Source: Clostridium sp. OM02-18AC (GTDB lineage: Bacteria; Bacillota; Clostridia; Lachnospirales; Lachnospiraceae). From it: a stretch of 64,000 nucleotides of DNA. Position numbers and translations under genes: made by a program. The notes beneath the pieces were generated by a model, which did not search any database, was not told where the DNA came from, and saw nothing but the letters and a program-made list of their open reading frames with translations. The stretch is from NCBI RefSeq assembly GCF_003481825.1, contig NZ_QULW01000001.1:62001-126000 (forward strand), given 5' to 3'. Every line of letters starts with the position of its first letter. Positions within the stretch are counted from its first letter, which is position 1. Of this stretch, positions 42,478 to 51,001 are shown piece by piece.

Positions 42478-43770
42478 ATGAATCAGTATATTATGAAAGG
42501 CGGCAGTCCACTGGTTGGAGATGTTGTGATCAGCGGAGCAAAGAATGCCGCGCTTGGCATTCTGGCAGCTTCCATTATGACAGATGAAGACGTGATCATT
42601 GAAAATCTTCCGGATGTGCGGGATATCAACGTGCTTCTGGAGGCGATCCAGGAGATTGGTGCCCGTGTGGACCGGATGGACCGCCATACGGTCAAGATCA
42701 ACGGTTCTACGATTCGTGAAGTTTCGGTGGATGACGAGTATATCCGCCGCATTCGTGCGTCCTATTATTTCATTGGTGCGCTGCTTGGCAAGTATAAGAG
42801 TGCGCAGGTTCCGCTTCCGGGCGGCTGCGATATCGGAAGCAGACCGATCGACCAGCATTTAAAAGGCTTCCGTGCATTAGGTGCCAAGATCGAAATTGCA
42901 TGCGGAGCCGTTCATGCACATGCGATCGATCTGGTAGGTGCACATATTTATCTGGACATGGTTTCTGTTGGTGCGACTATCAATATCATGATGGCGGCTG
43001 CCATGGCAGAAGGCATGACGATCATTGAAAATGCAGCAAAGGAACCGCATGTTGTAGATGTTGCAAACTTCTTAAACAGCATGGGTGCAAATATCAAGGG
43101 AGCCGGAACGGATGTCATCCGTATCCGCGGTGTCAGAACGCTGCATGGAACCGATTATTCCATCATTCCGGACCAGATCGAGGCCGGAACATTTATGTGT
43201 GCGGCAGCAGTAACCCGCGGTGACATAACGGTAAAGAACGTAATCCCGAAACACCTGGAAGCCATTTCTGCAAAGCTGCTTGAAATCGGCTGCGAAGTCA
43301 TCGAGGGCGATGACGAGGTGCGTGTGGTAGGAAGACCGAAGCAGTGTTCTACCAATATCAAAACACTGCCGTATCCGGGCTTCCCGACCGATATGCAGCC
43401 GCAGATGGCAGTTACCCTGGCATTGGCGGAAGGCACCAGTATGATCACAGAGAGCATTTTCGAGAACCGCTTCAAATATGTGGACGAACTGGCTCGTATG
43501 GGTGGAAACATCAAAGTGGAGGGCAATGTGGCTGTCATCGATGGGGTAAAAGGATTCACCGGTGCCCGTGTGGAGTCACCGGACCTGCGTGCCGGCGCAG
43601 CCCTGGTGCTTGCAGGTCTGTCTGCGAGCGGCTTTACCATAGTCGATGAGATCGGTTATATCCAGCGTGGTTACGAGAAATTCGAAGAAAAACTCCAGGC
43701 CCTTGGAGCCGATATTGAAATGGTAGATTCCGAGAAAGAAGCACAGAAGTTCCGTTTAAAGACAGGCTGA
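42478..43770 (+). CDS. murA: UDP-N-acetylglucosamine 1-carboxyvinyltransferase
   Basis: A 430-residue EPSP-synthase-fold enzyme that adds enolpyruvate to UDP-GlcNAc, the first committed step of peptidoglycan synthesis. Seen are KNAALGILAAS near residue 22, the RASYYFIGALLGKYKSAQV region and the catalytic loop PGGCDIGSRPIDQH with Cys117, the target of fosfomycin. Firmicutes usually carry two copies (murA, murZ), and which one this is cannot be told. A weak AGAGGTGTGTA ribosome site precedes the ATG. Confidence 0.95.
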   Translation: MNQYIMKGGSPLVGDVVISGAKNAALGILAASIMTDEDVIIENLPDVRDINVLLEAIQEIGARVDRMDRHTVKINGSTIREVSVDDEYIRRIRASYYFIGALLGKYKSAQVPLPGGCDIGSRPIDQHLKGFRALGAKIEIACGAVHAHAIDLVGAHIYLDMVSVGATINIMMAAAMAEGMTIIENAAKEPHVVDVANFLNSMGANIKGAGTDVIRIRGVRTLHGTDYSIIPDQIEAGTFMCAAAVTRGDITVKNVIPKHLEAISAKLLEIGCEVIEGDDEVRVVGRPKQCSTNIKTLPYPGFPTDMQPQMAVTLALAEGTSMITESIFENRFKYVDELARMGGNIKVEGNVAVIDGVKGFTGARVESPDLRAGAALVLAGLSASGFTIVDEIGYIQRGYEKFEEKLQALGADIEMVDSEKEAQKFRLKTG

Positions 43771-43983
43771 TGAAAGAATTTACGCAATTTGGTAAGAATT
43801 GTAAACAAATCGTTAAATCCTGTATGGAATTTGTCATGTTCTGGACACAATCTGTACACGTTTTTCCTGTATCCTATAAGTAATCAAACAGATGACGTGA
43901 CTGAAAAGAATAAAAACAGTTGCAGAAGAGCCGTAGCAATACAGAGTGAAGATTTAGAAAAATGTGTAAAAGGAGGAATCAAT

Positions 43984-45012
43984 ATGAAGTTATGGAAAAA
44001 AGAACTGGCTGCTTTCGCAGGTGTGGCATTACTTACTGCACTGGCAGCAGGAACCGCGTTTGCGGCAGAGAGCCGTACGAAAATTACAAGTGTCAGCCTT
44101 ACGATCGATTCTGATATTGCAGTAGGTGACAGCGGCGGAAGCGTTACCGCTACCGCAAACGGAAGCAATTATGACGTTACCGATGTCGACATTGTAAATG
44201 ATGACGGTGAGTGGGTAGACGGAGATGTACCGAGAGTCGAGATTACCATGGAGGCAGACAGCGATTACTATTTCGCTTCCATGAGCAAAGCAAAGGTTAC
44301 ATTAAAAGGCGACAAGGCAACCTATGTTTCATCCAGAAGAGAAGATTCCAGCTCCACATTGATCGTTACCGTAAAGCTTGCCGATCTGGAAGGTACCATG
44401 GAGATTGATGACGTGTCCTGGCAGAATGATAATTCCACCGTTGCAACCTGGGAAACCACTTCAGGCGCAGTAAGCTATCAGGTGCGCTTATACCGCGGCA
44501 GCAGCTCTGTGGGAAGTGCAGTAAGTACCAGCAGCGAGTATTATAACTTTGTTTCCAGCATCACCAGAGAAGGTGAGTATTACTTCAAGGTACGTGCAGT
44601 CAACAGCAACAACAAAAAAGGCGACTGGTACGAATCCGATTACATTTATGTAGACGAAGATATGCTTGCGCGCATCAAAGCTGGTGAGTTTAACAACGTA
44701 ACCAATAATTCCGGAAGCACCGCGAATGCTCCTGGAAACACACAGCAGCAGGCTTCCTGGATCAAAGACAACGTAGGCTGGTGGTACCGTTACGCAAATG
44801 GTTCCTACCCGACCAATGGCTGGCTTCAGATCAACGGACAGTGGTATTGCTTTGACAGCGTAGGCTATATGCGCACTGGCTGGATTCGGGCAGGCGACGG
44901 CAAGTATTACTACTGTGACCTGACCAACGGTAATATGCTGACCAACACCTGGACTCCGGATAACTACTATGTAGATGCATCTGGTGCATGGGTACAGGGC
45001 AGAACCCGCTAA
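43984..45012 (+). CDS. Secreted cell-wall-binding repeat protein
   Basis: A 342-residue secreted protein. The signal peptide ends near AFA-A29. A beta-rich region follows (about 30-150), then a fibronectin-III-like domain (about 150-235: SGAVSYQVRLYRG ... GEYYFKVRAVNSNNKKGDWY) and C-terminal choline/cell-wall-binding type repeats (about 260-342: GWWYRYANGSYPTNGWLQIN, WYCFDSVGYMRTGW, KYYYCDLTNGNMLTNTW). Such repeats anchor proteins to wall glycopolymers. AAAGGAGG precedes the ATG at 43984. A terminator follows at 45036. Function beyond surface display is unknown. Confidence 0.88.
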   Translation: MKLWKKELAAFAGVALLTALAAGTAFAAESRTKITSVSLTIDSDIAVGDSGGSVTATANGSNYDVTDVDIVNDDGEWVDGDVPRVEITMEADSDYYFASMSKAKVTLKGDKATYVSSRREDSSSTLIVTVKLADLEGTMEIDDVSWQNDNSTVATWETTSGAVSYQVRLYRGSSSVGSAVSTSSEYYNFVSSITREGEYYFKVRAVNSNNKKGDWYESDYIYVDEDMLARIKAGEFNNVTNNSGSTANAPGNTQQQASWIKDNVGWWYRYANGSYPTNGWLQINGQWYCFDSVGYMRTGWIRAGDGKYYYCDLTNGNMLTNTWTPDNYYVDASGAWVQGRTR

Positions 45013-45035
45013 GCGAAAATTTTAAAATCATTTTG

Positions 45036-45064
45036 GGATCGCGTCATGGACGCGGTCCTTTTTT
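45036..45064 (+). terminator. Intrinsic terminator after the cell-wall-binding gene
   Basis: GGATCGCGTC and GACGCGGTCC form a G-C rich hairpin with an ATG loop, followed by TTTTTT. Confidence 0.85.
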
Positions 45065-45143
45065 GGCTGCCGGGAATGCAGCGTCTGCAGAAAGCGCAGT
45101 TTCCCTATTTTTTCTCATTTATGCAAATATCCTGAGAAACCCC

Positions 45144-45172
45144 TTGACAAGCCTATAGGTATCTGTTAAGAT
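45144..45172 (+). promoter_or_regulatory. Sigma-A promoter for the metK riboswitch transcript
   Basis: TTGACA (45144-45149), 17-base spacer, TAAGAT (45167-45172), about 60 bases upstream of the aptamer. Confidence 0.75.
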
Positions 45173-45230
45173 ATGACACGCAGTTATGATGATAATTGCG
45201 CCTAACTGACAACTGAAAAGTGCGTAATCC

Positions 45231-45349
45231 CTTATTCAGAGTGATGGAGATACAAAGGATCTGTGAAGTCACGGCAACCCCTCACGAAATGCCACTGGCA
45301 GGAGCGTGCGGAAGGTGCCAACCTGAGCGAGAAATCGAGCAATAAGAGG
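45231..45349 (+). ncRNA. SAM-I (S-box) riboswitch
   Basis: The leader shows the S-box landmarks: closing strand CTTATTCAGAG, kink-turn region GTGATGGAGA, CTGTGAAGTCACGGCAACC core (about 45261-45279), GGTGCCAACCTGAGCGAG (about 45313-45331), and the matching closing strand GCAATAAGAG. It binds S-adenosylmethionine and turns off metK when SAM is plentiful. A terminator follows directly. Confidence 0.93.
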
Positions 45350-45369
45350 ATTTGATCGAATCAGAAATC

Positions 45370-45402
45370 AAGTCCGCAGCGTTGCTACGGACTTTTCTTT
45401 TG
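45370..45402 (+). terminator. Riboswitch-controlled terminator before metK
   Basis: AAGTCCG (45370-45376) and CGGACTT (45388-45394) form a hairpin followed by TTCTTTT. It sits just after the S-box aptamer, as expected for transcription attenuation. Confidence 0.85.
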
Positions 45403-45435
45403 TTTTCATTTACTATTATTCTAAGGAGGATTTTC

Positions 45436-46623
45436 ATGGAAAAGTTACTGTTTACTTCCGAGTCCGTTACTGAGGGACATCCGGACAAAATGTGCGATGC
45501 AATCTCTGACGCGATCCTGGATGCGCTGATGGAAAAAGACCCGATGAGCCGTGTAGCATGCGAGACCTGCACCACCACCGGTCTGGTTATGGTTATGGGT
45601 GAGATCACCACCAATGCTTATGTGGACATTCAGAAGATTGTGCGTGAGACCGTTCGCGAGATTGGTTATGACCGTGCAAAATATGGTTTCGACTGCGATA
45701 CCTGTGGTGTGATCGTGGCACTGGACGAGCAGTCCAAGGATATCGCACTTGGCGTAGATACCGCACTGGAGAAAAAAGAAAACACCATGGATGATGATGC
45801 ACTGGATGCCATTGGTGCAGGTGACCAGGGTATGATGTTTGGTTTCGCAACCAACGAGACTGAGGAGTACATGCCGTACCCGATCGCACTGGCTCACAAG
45901 CTGGCTCGTCAGCTGACCAAGGTTCGTAAGGACGGAACTCTTCGTTACCTTCGTCCGGATGGAAAGACCCAGGTTACCGTAGAGTACGACGAAAACGGCA
46001 AGCCGAAGCGCCTGGATGCAGTGGTTCTTTCTACCCAGCACGACGAGGAAGTAACCCAGGAGCAGATCCACGCAGATATCAAAAAGTATGTATTTGATGA
46101 GATCCTTCCGGCAGATATGGTAGATGCAGAAACCAAATTCTTCATCAACCCGACCGGACGTTTCGTAATCGGCGGACCGCACGGAGACAGCGGACTGACC
46201 GGACGTAAGATCATCGTAGACACCTACGGCGGATACGCACGTCACGGCGGCGGCGCATTCTCTGGTAAGGACTGCACCAAGGTAGACCGTTCCGCAGCAT
46301 ACGCAGCACGTTATGTTGCAAAGAACATCGTAGCAGCAGGACTGGCTGACAAGTGCGAGATCCAGCTTTCCTACGCGATCGGTGTAGCACATCCGACCTC
46401 CATCATGGTAGATACCTTCGGAACCGGCAAGCTCTCCAACGAGAAGCTGGTTGAGATGATCCGTGAGAACTTCGACTTAAGACCGGCTGGTATCATCAAG
46501 ATGCTGGATCTGCGTCGTCCGATCTACAAGCAGACCGCAGCATACGGTCACTTTGGCCGCACCGATATCGATCTTCCGTGGGAGAAACTCGACAAGGTTG
46601 AGGTGCTGAAGGCATATCTGTAA
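45436..46623 (+). CDS. metK: S-adenosylmethionine synthetase
   Basis: A 395-residue enzyme making SAM from methionine and ATP. Motifs include TSESVTEGHPDKMCDAISDA at the N-terminus, the GAGDQGMMFGFATNE hexapeptide region near residue 118, and the GGGAFSGKDCTKVDRSAAYA P-loop-like region near 270. The ATG at 45436 follows AAGGAGG. Control is by the SAM-I riboswitch upstream. The codon use is strongly biased, as expected of a highly expressed gene. Confidence 0.98.
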   Translation: MEKLLFTSESVTEGHPDKMCDAISDAILDALMEKDPMSRVACETCTTTGLVMVMGEITTNAYVDIQKIVRETVREIGYDRAKYGFDCDTCGVIVALDEQSKDIALGVDTALEKKENTMDDDALDAIGAGDQGMMFGFATNETEEYMPYPIALAHKLARQLTKVRKDGTLRYLRPDGKTQVTVEYDENGKPKRLDAVVLSTQHDEEVTQEQIHADIKKYVFDEILPADMVDAETKFFINPTGRFVIGGPHGDSGLTGRKIIVDTYGGYARHGGGAFSGKDCTKVDRSAAYAARYVAKNIVAAGLADKCEIQLSYAIGVAHPTSIMVDTFGTGKLSNEKLVEMIRENFDLRPAGIIKMLDLRRPIYKQTAAYGHFGRTDIDLPWEKLDKVEVLKAYL

Positions 46624-46649
46624 AAAAACAATTTAGTACAGTAAGTCAA

Positions 46650-46705
46650 AGGGGCGAAAGTTCCCGCAGCCGCCATGCATGGCGGCTGTGGAAACTTTCG
46701 CCCCT
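46650..46705. terminator. Bidirectional terminator containing palindromic element copy 2
   Basis: The outer arms AGGGGCGAAAGTT and AACTTTCGCCCCT enclose the perfect palindrome AGCCGCCATGCATGGCGGCT (46668-46687). The right-hand 38 bases are identical to 33151-33188. It lies in the convergent gap between metK and the NusG-II-domain gene. Confidence 0.8.
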
Positions 46706-46727
46706 CGTTTGTTACCGCGCGATATTG

Positions 46728-47075
46728 TTACTCCGGTGCCACAACCTTTGCGATCACGCGGTTCGGCAGGCATACGATCAATTCTCCATTCTGTGATACG
46801 CGCCCCTGGTGGACACAGACCTTATCCGGGCAGGAGGCTTCGCTGAAGTAAGCGGTTCCGTTTTCGATGATCAGATGATTTGTGCCGCCATTTACTCCTT
46901 CTATTATGGTGTCGGTATTTTTGGTCAGATCAAACGTCTGCGTGACATTTCCGTCTACCGTGATCTGCAGCTGTGCGGCTGGTTTTTGATGCAGGGTATG
47001 GTTGATGAAAAATCCTGCAGCGGCAACCAGAAGAATGAAAAGAACCAGAATCAGTTCCCGTTTCTTTTTTGTCAT
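46728..47075 (-). CDS. NusG domain II-containing small membrane protein
   Basis: A 115-residue protein with an N-terminal transmembrane helix (about 7-26) and a NusG-II-type beta domain with conserved CPDKVC (about residue 82) and GRVSQNGELIVCLPNRV. The two cysteines face outside the membrane. These proteins cluster with Gx transporters and ApbE in Firmicutes. Here the Gx gene is divergent and ApbE is 2.8 kb away. The start at 47075 follows AGAGGTG on the reverse strand. Confidence 0.87.
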   Translation of the reverse strand: MTKKKRELILVLFILLVAAAGFFINHTLHQKPAAQLQITVDGNVTQTFDLTKNTDTIIEGVNGGTNHLIIENGTAYFSEASCPDKVCVHQGRVSQNGELIVCLPNRVIAKVVAPE

Positions 47076-47154
47076 GGAAACACCTCTTTCTGAAAAGTAC
47101 AGATAATGATATAATGGTGTCGCAACTATAGCACAGATATAAGGAGAAGTCAAT

Positions 47155-47700
47155 TTGGAAAACAGTAAGAAGGAAAGGCGTGCCAAGGGGCACAATCCTG
47201 CAGAGAAGGTGGCTTTATACGGCATCCTGATCGCTCTGGCTTTTATATTCAGTTACGTGGAAGCCCTGATCCCGCTTCCGGTGCCGGTTCCGGGCATGAA
47301 GCTGGGACTGGCCAATCTGGTCAATGTCGTAGGGCTTTATACGGTGGGAGCAGCAGGAACGATCGCAGTAGGTCTAATCCGCATCGTTATGGTCGGATTT
47401 ACGTTTAGTAATCCCGGAAGTATGCTGTATGCGCTGTCTGGAGGAATCTTAAGCCTGGCAGCTATGGCGCTGGCAAAGAAGATGGATTGGTTCGATAAAA
47501 CAGGAGTCAGCATTCTGGGCGGTGTGTGTCACAATATCGGTCAGCTTTCCATGGCGGCATGGATTACCGGGACGGCTGGTGTGTTTTCGTATCTGCCGGT
47601 TCTTTTAGTGGCTGGCGTGATCACTGGAGCAGTCATTGGTCTTTTGGGAGGTCTGGTGACGGAGCGGATTGCACCGGTGGTCTCTGGAATGAAGCGGTAA
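47155..47700 (+). CDS. Gx transporter family protein (heptaprenyl diphosphate synthase component I-like)
   Basis: A 181-residue membrane protein with five or six helices, resembling ECF-type S components, with the family's PGMKLGLANLVNVVGLY and GGVCHNIGQLSMAAW segments. Often annotated as heptaprenyl diphosphate synthase component I, though a transport role is more likely. The start is a TTG at 47155 with AAGGAG 8 bases upstream. It is divergent from the NusG-II protein with a 79-base shared promoter gap. Confidence 0.87.
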   Translation: MENSKKERRAKGHNPAEKVALYGILIALAFIFSYVEALIPLPVPVPGMKLGLANLVNVVGLYTVGAAGTIAVGLIRIVMVGFTFSNPGSMLYALSGGILSLAAMALAKKMDWFDKTGVSILGGVCHNIGQLSMAAWITGTAGVFSYLPVLLVAGVITGAVIGLLGGLVTERIAPVVSGMKR

Positions 47701-47961
47701 AAAATGGTAACTCCTGTTGTATTGTGTGCCGTAAGGCAGCGTGGACGAAAAAATCATACAGCAGAGAAATTCGTAGACATGCTAAAGATTATTCTATAGA
47801 ATTCCGCAGAAAAAATGATTATACTGAATCTATAAGTTGCCTGGTGCAACTGGAACAAAAGGAACATTGCAAGGCAGAAAACAAGATGTTTATAGTAAGT
47901 GTGTGGCAGCGCTGAGGGGCAACAAAGGGCTGTCATGCGTGAAAAATGGGGAGGCAATCGT

Positions 47962-49470
47962 ATGGTTTACACCGCAATCAAAAAACTGGTACAGTATGGC
48001 CTGGATACCGGGCTGATCACAGAAACAGACCGTATTTATGCAACAAACCAGCTGTTAGAAGCATTGAAGCTTGAGGAATATGAGGAGCCGGAAGAAACCT
48101 TTGGTGAGATCAATCTGGAGGAAACATTAAAAGAACTTCTGGACTATGCCTGTGAGCAGGGCATCATCGAAAACAGCATTGCTTATCGTGACCTGTTTGA
48201 TGCAAAGCTGATGAACTGCCTGATGCCGCGCCCGTCAGAAGTGGAGCGGGTGTTCTGGACCCGTTACCAGGAGGGAGGTCCGGAGGCAGCAACCAATTAT
48301 TTCTATAAGCTGAGCCAGGATTCGGATTATATCCGCCGTTACCGCGTATGCAAGGACCAGAAGTGGGTGACCAGCACACCATACGGCGATCTGGACATTA
48401 CCATCAACCTGTCCAAGCCGGAGAAGGATCCAAAGGCTATTGCAGCGGCAAAGCTGGCAAAACAGAGCGGTTACCCGAAGTGCCTGCTCTGCATGGAAAA
48501 TGAGGGCTATGCCGGACGCTTAAACCATCCGGCGAGAAACAACCACCGCATCATCCGCATTACGGTGAACGAGAACCGCTGGGGCTTCCAGTATTCCCCG
48601 TATGTGTATTACAATGAGCACTGCATCGTCTTCAATGGAAAACATACGCCGATGAAGATCGACCGCTCTGCATTTGTGAAGCTGTTTGATTTTGTAAAGC
48701 AGTTCCCGCATTATTTTCTGGGATCCAATGCGGATTTGCCGATCGTAGGCGGTTCCATCTTAAGCCATGATCATTTCCAGGGTGGTCATTATACCTTTGC
48801 CATGGCAAAAGCCGGTATGGAGCAGGAATTTACGATGCCTGGTTTTGAGGATGTCCAGGCTGGCATTGTGCACTGGCCGATGTCGGTACTGCGCCTGCGC
48901 GGAGAAAATCCGGACCGCCTGATTGATCTGGGTGAGAAGGTCTTAACGGCATGGCGTGGTTACACCGATGAAGCTGCGTTTATTTACGCAGAAACGGATG
49001 GAGAGCCTCATAACACCATTACGCCGATCGCGCGCAAAAATGGGGCATACTACGAACTGGATCTGGTGCTGCGCAACAACATCACAACCGAGGAGTTTCC
49101 GCTGGGCGTTTATCATCCACATCAGGAACTGCATCATATCAAAAAAGAGAATATCGGCCTGATCGAGGTGATGGGTCTTGCAGTCCTGCCGTCCCGCTTA
49201 AAGGATGAACTGGCAAAGCTGGCTGACGCGATCGTGGAAGGCAAAGACATCCACTCCGATGAAGTGCTTGAAAAGCATGCGGACTGGGTAGACGAATTCC
49301 GTCCGCATTACGCTTCGATCACCCGCGAAAATGTAGATGGAATCCTGCGGGAAGAGGTCGGAAAGGTATTTGCACGCGTTCTGGAGGATGCAGGAGTGTA
49401 CAAGTGTACGCCGGAAGGCAGAGAGGCTTTCGGACGGTTCCTGGCATCGGTGGGATTTGAAAAAAAGTAA
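47962..49470 (+). CDS. galT: UDP-glucose--hexose-1-phosphate uridylyltransferase (class II GalT)
   Basis: A 502-residue enzyme of the Leloir pathway, exchanging UDP between glucose-1-phosphate and galactose-1-phosphate. It is the longer Firmicute type. Seen are GYPKCLLCMENEGYAGRLNH near residue 173, the GGSILSHDHFQGGHYTFAMA nucleotidyl-transfer region near 268 and YHPHQELHHIKKENIGLIEV near 383. The ATG at 47962 follows GGGGAGG. No galK or galE is adjacent. The 261-base gap upstream (47701-47961) has a GTTGC-N4-TGCAAC inverted repeat near 47838 but no clear riboswitch. Confidence 0.95.
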   Translation: MVYTAIKKLVQYGLDTGLITETDRIYATNQLLEALKLEEYEEPEETFGEINLEETLKELLDYACEQGIIENSIAYRDLFDAKLMNCLMPRPSEVERVFWTRYQEGGPEAATNYFYKLSQDSDYIRRYRVCKDQKWVTSTPYGDLDITINLSKPEKDPKAIAAAKLAKQSGYPKCLLCMENEGYAGRLNHPARNNHRIIRITVNENRWGFQYSPYVYYNEHCIVFNGKHTPMKIDRSAFVKLFDFVKQFPHYFLGSNADLPIVGGSILSHDHFQGGHYTFAMAKAGMEQEFTMPGFEDVQAGIVHWPMSVLRLRGENPDRLIDLGEKVLTAWRGYTDEAAFIYAETDGEPHNTITPIARKNGAYYELDLVLRNNITTEEFPLGVYHPHQELHHIKKENIGLIEVMGLAVLPSRLKDELAKLADAIVEGKDIHSDEVLEKHADWVDEFRPHYASITRENVDGILREEVGKVFARVLEDAGVYKCTPEGREAFGRFLASVGFEKK

Positions 49471-49530
49471 AAAATAAAATTGCAATGATTCTTGAAATGA
49501 ACCCAATTCATTGTGCTCAGAAAAAAGGAA

Positions 49531-49554
49531 CACAGGAATTTAGATCATCCTGTG
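49531..49554. other. Small stem-loop CACAGGA/TCCTGTG downstream of galT
   Basis: Seven-base perfect arms around a 10-base loop with no T-run. Possibly an mRNA 3'-end structure. It lies in the 373-base gap 49471-49843, whose only other clear element is the terminator at 49585. Confidence 0.45.
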
Positions 49555-49584
49555 TGAGAAAAGAAACAGATAAATAAATGGACG

Positions 49585-49619
49585 AAAAAAGAATGCTGGC
49601 TTTCCAACATTCTTTTTTT
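49585..49619. terminator. Intrinsic terminator after galT
   Basis: AAAAAAGAATGCTGG-CTTT-CCAACATTCTTTTTTT gives a stem with A and T tracts on both sides, able to work in both directions. Bases 49620-49843 beyond it hold short repeats of AATGCAGAAA but no recognised element. Confidence 0.88.
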
Positions 49620-49843
49620 GTGCTATGATGAATTGGTCTGTGCGCTGGTCTGGAAATGAATTTCTGTGCAAATGCGGGTAAAGCAATGCAGAAATTGCGA
49701 TGCCATGAAATGCAGAAAAACGCGAAAATGCAGTCTGTGCAGGTCTGGATAGCAGACGGATACGAAACAAGAAAAGAATAAAAAAAAGAAATGTTGCAGT
49801 CGTATCATATTTTATGTGACTGTAGCAAAGAATCGGGTGAAAC

Positions 49844-50890
49844 ATGAAGAGAACAAGTTGCGTTCTTCTGGCGGCAGCCTCCGCTCTGTTACTGGCGGGC
49901 TGCTCCGGAAACAGGCAGAAGCTGACGGCTTACGATGCGCAGTATCTGGATTATTTTGATACGATCACAAGCATCACGATCTGCGCGGCGAGTGAAGAAC
50001 AATTTCAGGAATATAAGAGTCTGGCAGAGGAAACGCTGGAAAAATATCATGAACTGTTTGATATTTATGACAATTACGATGGCGTGAATAACATCAAGAC
50101 CATCAATGATAATGCGGGAATCGACCCGGTAACGGTAGATCCGGAGATTCTGGATCTGCTGGAGTTTTCCCGGCAGGAATACGAGGAGACCGGCGGAAAG
50201 GTGAATGTGGCGATGGGAAGCGTGCTTTCTATCTGGCACGAATACCGGGAGGAAGGCATGGCAGATCCGGACAGTGCACGGGTGCCAGATCTTGTGGAGT
50301 TGGAAAAAGCAGCACAGCATACGGATTTCGAACAGATCCAGATTGACCGGGGAGCATCGACTGTGTATCTTCCAGACGAAGAAATGAGTCTGGACGTGGG
50401 AGCCATTGCCAAGGGCTATGCAACCAAACGTCTGGCAGAAACATTGAAAGAAGCCGGTGTCACTTCCGCACTTCTGAGCCTTGGCGGCAACGTGGAAACC
50501 ATCGGTCTGAAGGCAGATGGCAAGCCGTGGCGGGTCGGCGTCCAGAACCCGGATACCAGCGCGGCAAAATCGTATCTGCATGTGTTAAAGCTTGCAGACA
50601 CCTGCCTCGTTACTAGCGGAACCTACCAGCGTTACTATGAGGTAGATGGCGTTCGGTATCATCATATCATTGATCCGGATAGCCTGATGCCGGAAAATAC
50701 CTATGACTCTGTTACCATCTTATGCAGCGATAGCGCAAAGGCAGATGCGCTTTCTACAGCGGTCTTCAATATGAAGCCGGAAGAGGGTATGAAATTTGTG
50801 GAATCTTTGGACGGAGTCGAAGCTTTGTGGGTATATCCCGATGGCAAAGAAACGCAGAGCAGCGGATTTGCGGCATATGTGGACCAGTAA
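49844..50890 (+). CDS. apbE: FAD:protein FMN transferase (ApbE-like lipoprotein)
   Basis: A 348-residue lipoprotein with lipobox LLAGCSGN (Cys about 20). The ApbE fold shows DTITSITICAAS near residue 38, KGYATKRLAETLKEAGV and SALLSLGGNVETIGLKADGK near 190-220, and the metal-binding TSGTYQRYYEVDGVRYHHI near 255. It attaches FMN covalently to Thr/Ser of extracytoplasmic proteins such as Rnf or flavin-based electron-transfer proteins. No acceptor with the D(S/T)xGA(S/T)-type site is seen nearby. Confidence 0.92.
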   Translation: MKRTSCVLLAAASALLLAGCSGNRQKLTAYDAQYLDYFDTITSITICAASEEQFQEYKSLAEETLEKYHELFDIYDNYDGVNNIKTINDNAGIDPVTVDPEILDLLEFSRQEYEETGGKVNVAMGSVLSIWHEYREEGMADPDSARVPDLVELEKAAQHTDFEQIQIDRGASTVYLPDEEMSLDVGAIAKGYATKRLAETLKEAGVTSALLSLGGNVETIGLKADGKPWRVGVQNPDTSAAKSYLHVLKLADTCLVTSGTYQRYYEVDGVRYHHIIDPDSLMPENTYDSVTILCSDSAKADALSTAVFNMKPEEGMKFVESLDGVEALWVYPDGKETQSSGFAAYVDQ

Positions 50891-51001
50891 TTGTGACATA
50901 AGAAAATGCATACGATCCGTGTAGGAACTGTGTGGGAGATGGTTTTGGGAAAGCAAGCCGCTGGAAATGAGAAAAAGGGAAATCGGAGGATACAAAAAGA
51001 T

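Noticed and set aside
45445..46392. 315-codon antisense open frame over metK
   Set aside because: It mirrors a highly codon-biased gene, has no ribosome site, and its product looks like no known protein. metK on the other strand is certain.
49620..49843. Possible riboswitch upstream of apbE
   Set aside because: Short AATGCAGAAA repeats are present, but no FMN-, thiamine- or other known aptamer signature could be found.
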